Notes under the pieces: generated by a model
The model's database searches: none
What the model was told of the DNA's origin: nothing
What the model saw: the letters and a program-made list of their open reading frames with translations, nothing else
Part shown: positions 63,221 to 64,000 of the stretch, piece by piece
How positions within the stretch are numbered: position 1 is the first letter of the stretch
Layout: each line of letters begins with the position of its first letter
Position numbers and translations under genes: made by a program
NCBI GenBank assembly: GCA_900088475.1
Contig: FLMG01003853.1
Coordinates: forward strand, 9,604-73,603
DNA length: 64,000 nucleotides
Direction of reading: 5' to 3'
From: Hyphochytrium catenoides
Taxonomy: Eukaryota; Sar; Hyphochytriomycetes; Hyphochytriales; Hyphochytriaceae

Positions 63221-64000
63221 CTAGGAGACAACTCCTTGCCAAATGTTGAGAGCGTACGATGTTTGGGTGGCAGAGGTCTTCAGCCAGCACGTTCCGCCTT
63301 GATACTCCGACCAAGCAAAACCTCCGCATCCTTGCGTTTGCTTGCATACGATGCAGCAGTCATTAGGGCTGGGTCTTTGCACCGCTCCTAAATCGCCTCC
63401 TACGGCGTCCGTGTTTGACTTCATGTTGCAGGTATACGGGATCATCACCGCGGACCGCGTTCCTGGTGCATATTGCGTGGATGCAGGACTGGACGTCTTC
63501 ATCCAGCATGTCCCAGCGTTAAAGCTAGACCAGGAGTAGTGCGTACATCCAGGTGTAGACTGACAGACACCCGGGCATGCCTCTGCCGTGCTCCTTTGAG
63601 CAGCCCTGAGATCATTCCCTGGTCGATCTAAGTTGTCGTCGATGACGGAGGACACTGCGCCGGACACAGAGACGCTCGTGGACGTTGTAAGGGAAGCGGA
63701 ATACGTGCCCTGACTCGCCGCCCGAACCAATCCTCCGCCCTTCAGCCAGCAGGTGCCACCTTGGTAAGTGTTCCAAGAGTAGCCTGTGCAGTTAGCCGTC
63801 TGAGCGCAGATGCTGCAGCAGGAGGTAGCGGTTGGGCCGGGCACAGAGTTCAAGTTAGAGCCCCACAAGTCCGTGTTCTCCTGTATTGTTGAGCACTGGA
63901 AGGGGGTAGGGGCAGGCGTAGGTGCTGGGGTAGGGACAGGCGTCGGAGCAGGTGTTGGAGCTGGTGTAGGTGGTGAGCGTGTGAGCTCACAAGCTTGGCG
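63221..64000 (-). CDS. Multi-PAN/Apple domain protein (5' end beyond window)
   Basis: Open from the window edge (64000) to a stop at 63221, with 259 residues visible and the start missing. After a Cys-containing stretch comes a Pro-Thr linker (PTPAPTPAPTPVPTPAPTP), then three PAN/Apple-like modules of about 60 residues. Each has the pattern CCxxC-x5-6-C-x4-(F/Y)xW-x-x-(Y/F)-x-x-GTCW(L/M)K: CCSICAQTANCTGYSW, CPGVCQSTPGCTHYSW and CCIVCKQTQGCGGFAW. PAN modules bind carbohydrate or protein outside the cell. Joined to Pro-Thr linkers they are typical of stramenopile wall or secreted proteins. The first Cys near the edge suggests a further module upstream. The ATG at 63868 lies inside module 1 and is not the start. 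Confidence 0.85.
   Translation of the reverse strand, partial: RQACELTRSPPTPAPTPAPTPVPTPAPTPAPTPFQCSTIQENTDLWGSNLNSVPGPTATSCCSICAQTANCTGYSWNTYQGGTCWLKGGGLVRAASQGTYSASLTTSTSVSVSGAVSSVIDDNLDRPGNDLRAAQRSTAEACPGVCQSTPGCTHYSWSSFNAGTCWMKTSSPASTQYAPGTRSAVMIPYTCNMKSNTDAVGGDLGAVQRPSPNDCCIVCKQTQGCGGFAWSEYQGGTCWLKTSATQTSYALNIWQGVVS

Overview
The window is nuclear DNA of a eukaryote with many introns, most likely a stramenopile (heterokont) protist or alga. The evidence is indirect. Almost every gene is cut by short GT-AG introns, often 70-200 nt. The enolase carries a mitochondrial presequence, as is common in stramenopiles. There are PAN/Apple repeats joined by Pro-Thr linkers, and there are minor-spliceosome (U12-type) introns, which are known from oomycetes. 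I cannot name a genus. There are two runs of N (35967-36027 and 50755-50778). I saw no rRNA, tRNA, CRISPR or intact transposon.

Region 1 (1-20694, minus) is one enormous gene running off the left edge. A signal peptide and two cysteine-rich PSI-like domains sit on four small exons. A single open exon of at least 19.8 kb follows. It encodes roughly 400 Gly/Ser-rich units of about 15 residues, predicted to form a beta-solenoid or fibre. In the middle of the array is a domain that reads as a peptidase S74 intramolecular chaperone (phage tail-spike / MYRF type), but without the catalytic lysine. The long plus-strand proline-rich ORFs here are shadows of this gene.

Region 2 (20695-38800) holds mainly housekeeping genes. 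In order: a 2.3-kb non-coding stretch; enolase (minus); two small unknown genes (25313 plus, 26602 minus); a five-BRCT TopBP1/Rad4-like DNA-damage scaffold (minus); the ubiquinone-biosynthesis hydroxylase COQ6 (minus); a secreted purple acid phosphatase (plus, 3' end lost in a gap); and CCDC174 (minus).

Region 3 (38808-50373, minus) holds a 22-exon GRIP-domain golgin and a TMCO3/KEA-type cation-proton antiporter with a coiled-coil N-terminus. Both belong to the endomembrane system.

Region 4 (51388-64000) holds a 26-exon DENN-domain Rab exchange factor with a PDZ domain inserted between cDENN and dDENN (plus), mitochondrial pyruvate dehydrogenase kinase (minus), and a multi-PAN/Apple secreted protein cut by the right edge (minus).

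There is no operon-like logic, but three themes recur. One is secreted or surface proteins (giant PSI/S74 protein, phosphatase, PAN protein). Another is endomembrane traffic (golgin, antiporter, DENN). The third is mitochondrial carbon metabolism (enolase, COQ6, PDK). The strongest unusual signals are the giant S74-containing repeat protein and two AT-AC introns, each of which is the only junction I found that keeps its reading frame. All gene models were built by hand from codon phase and family similarity, and every exon sum is a multiple of three.
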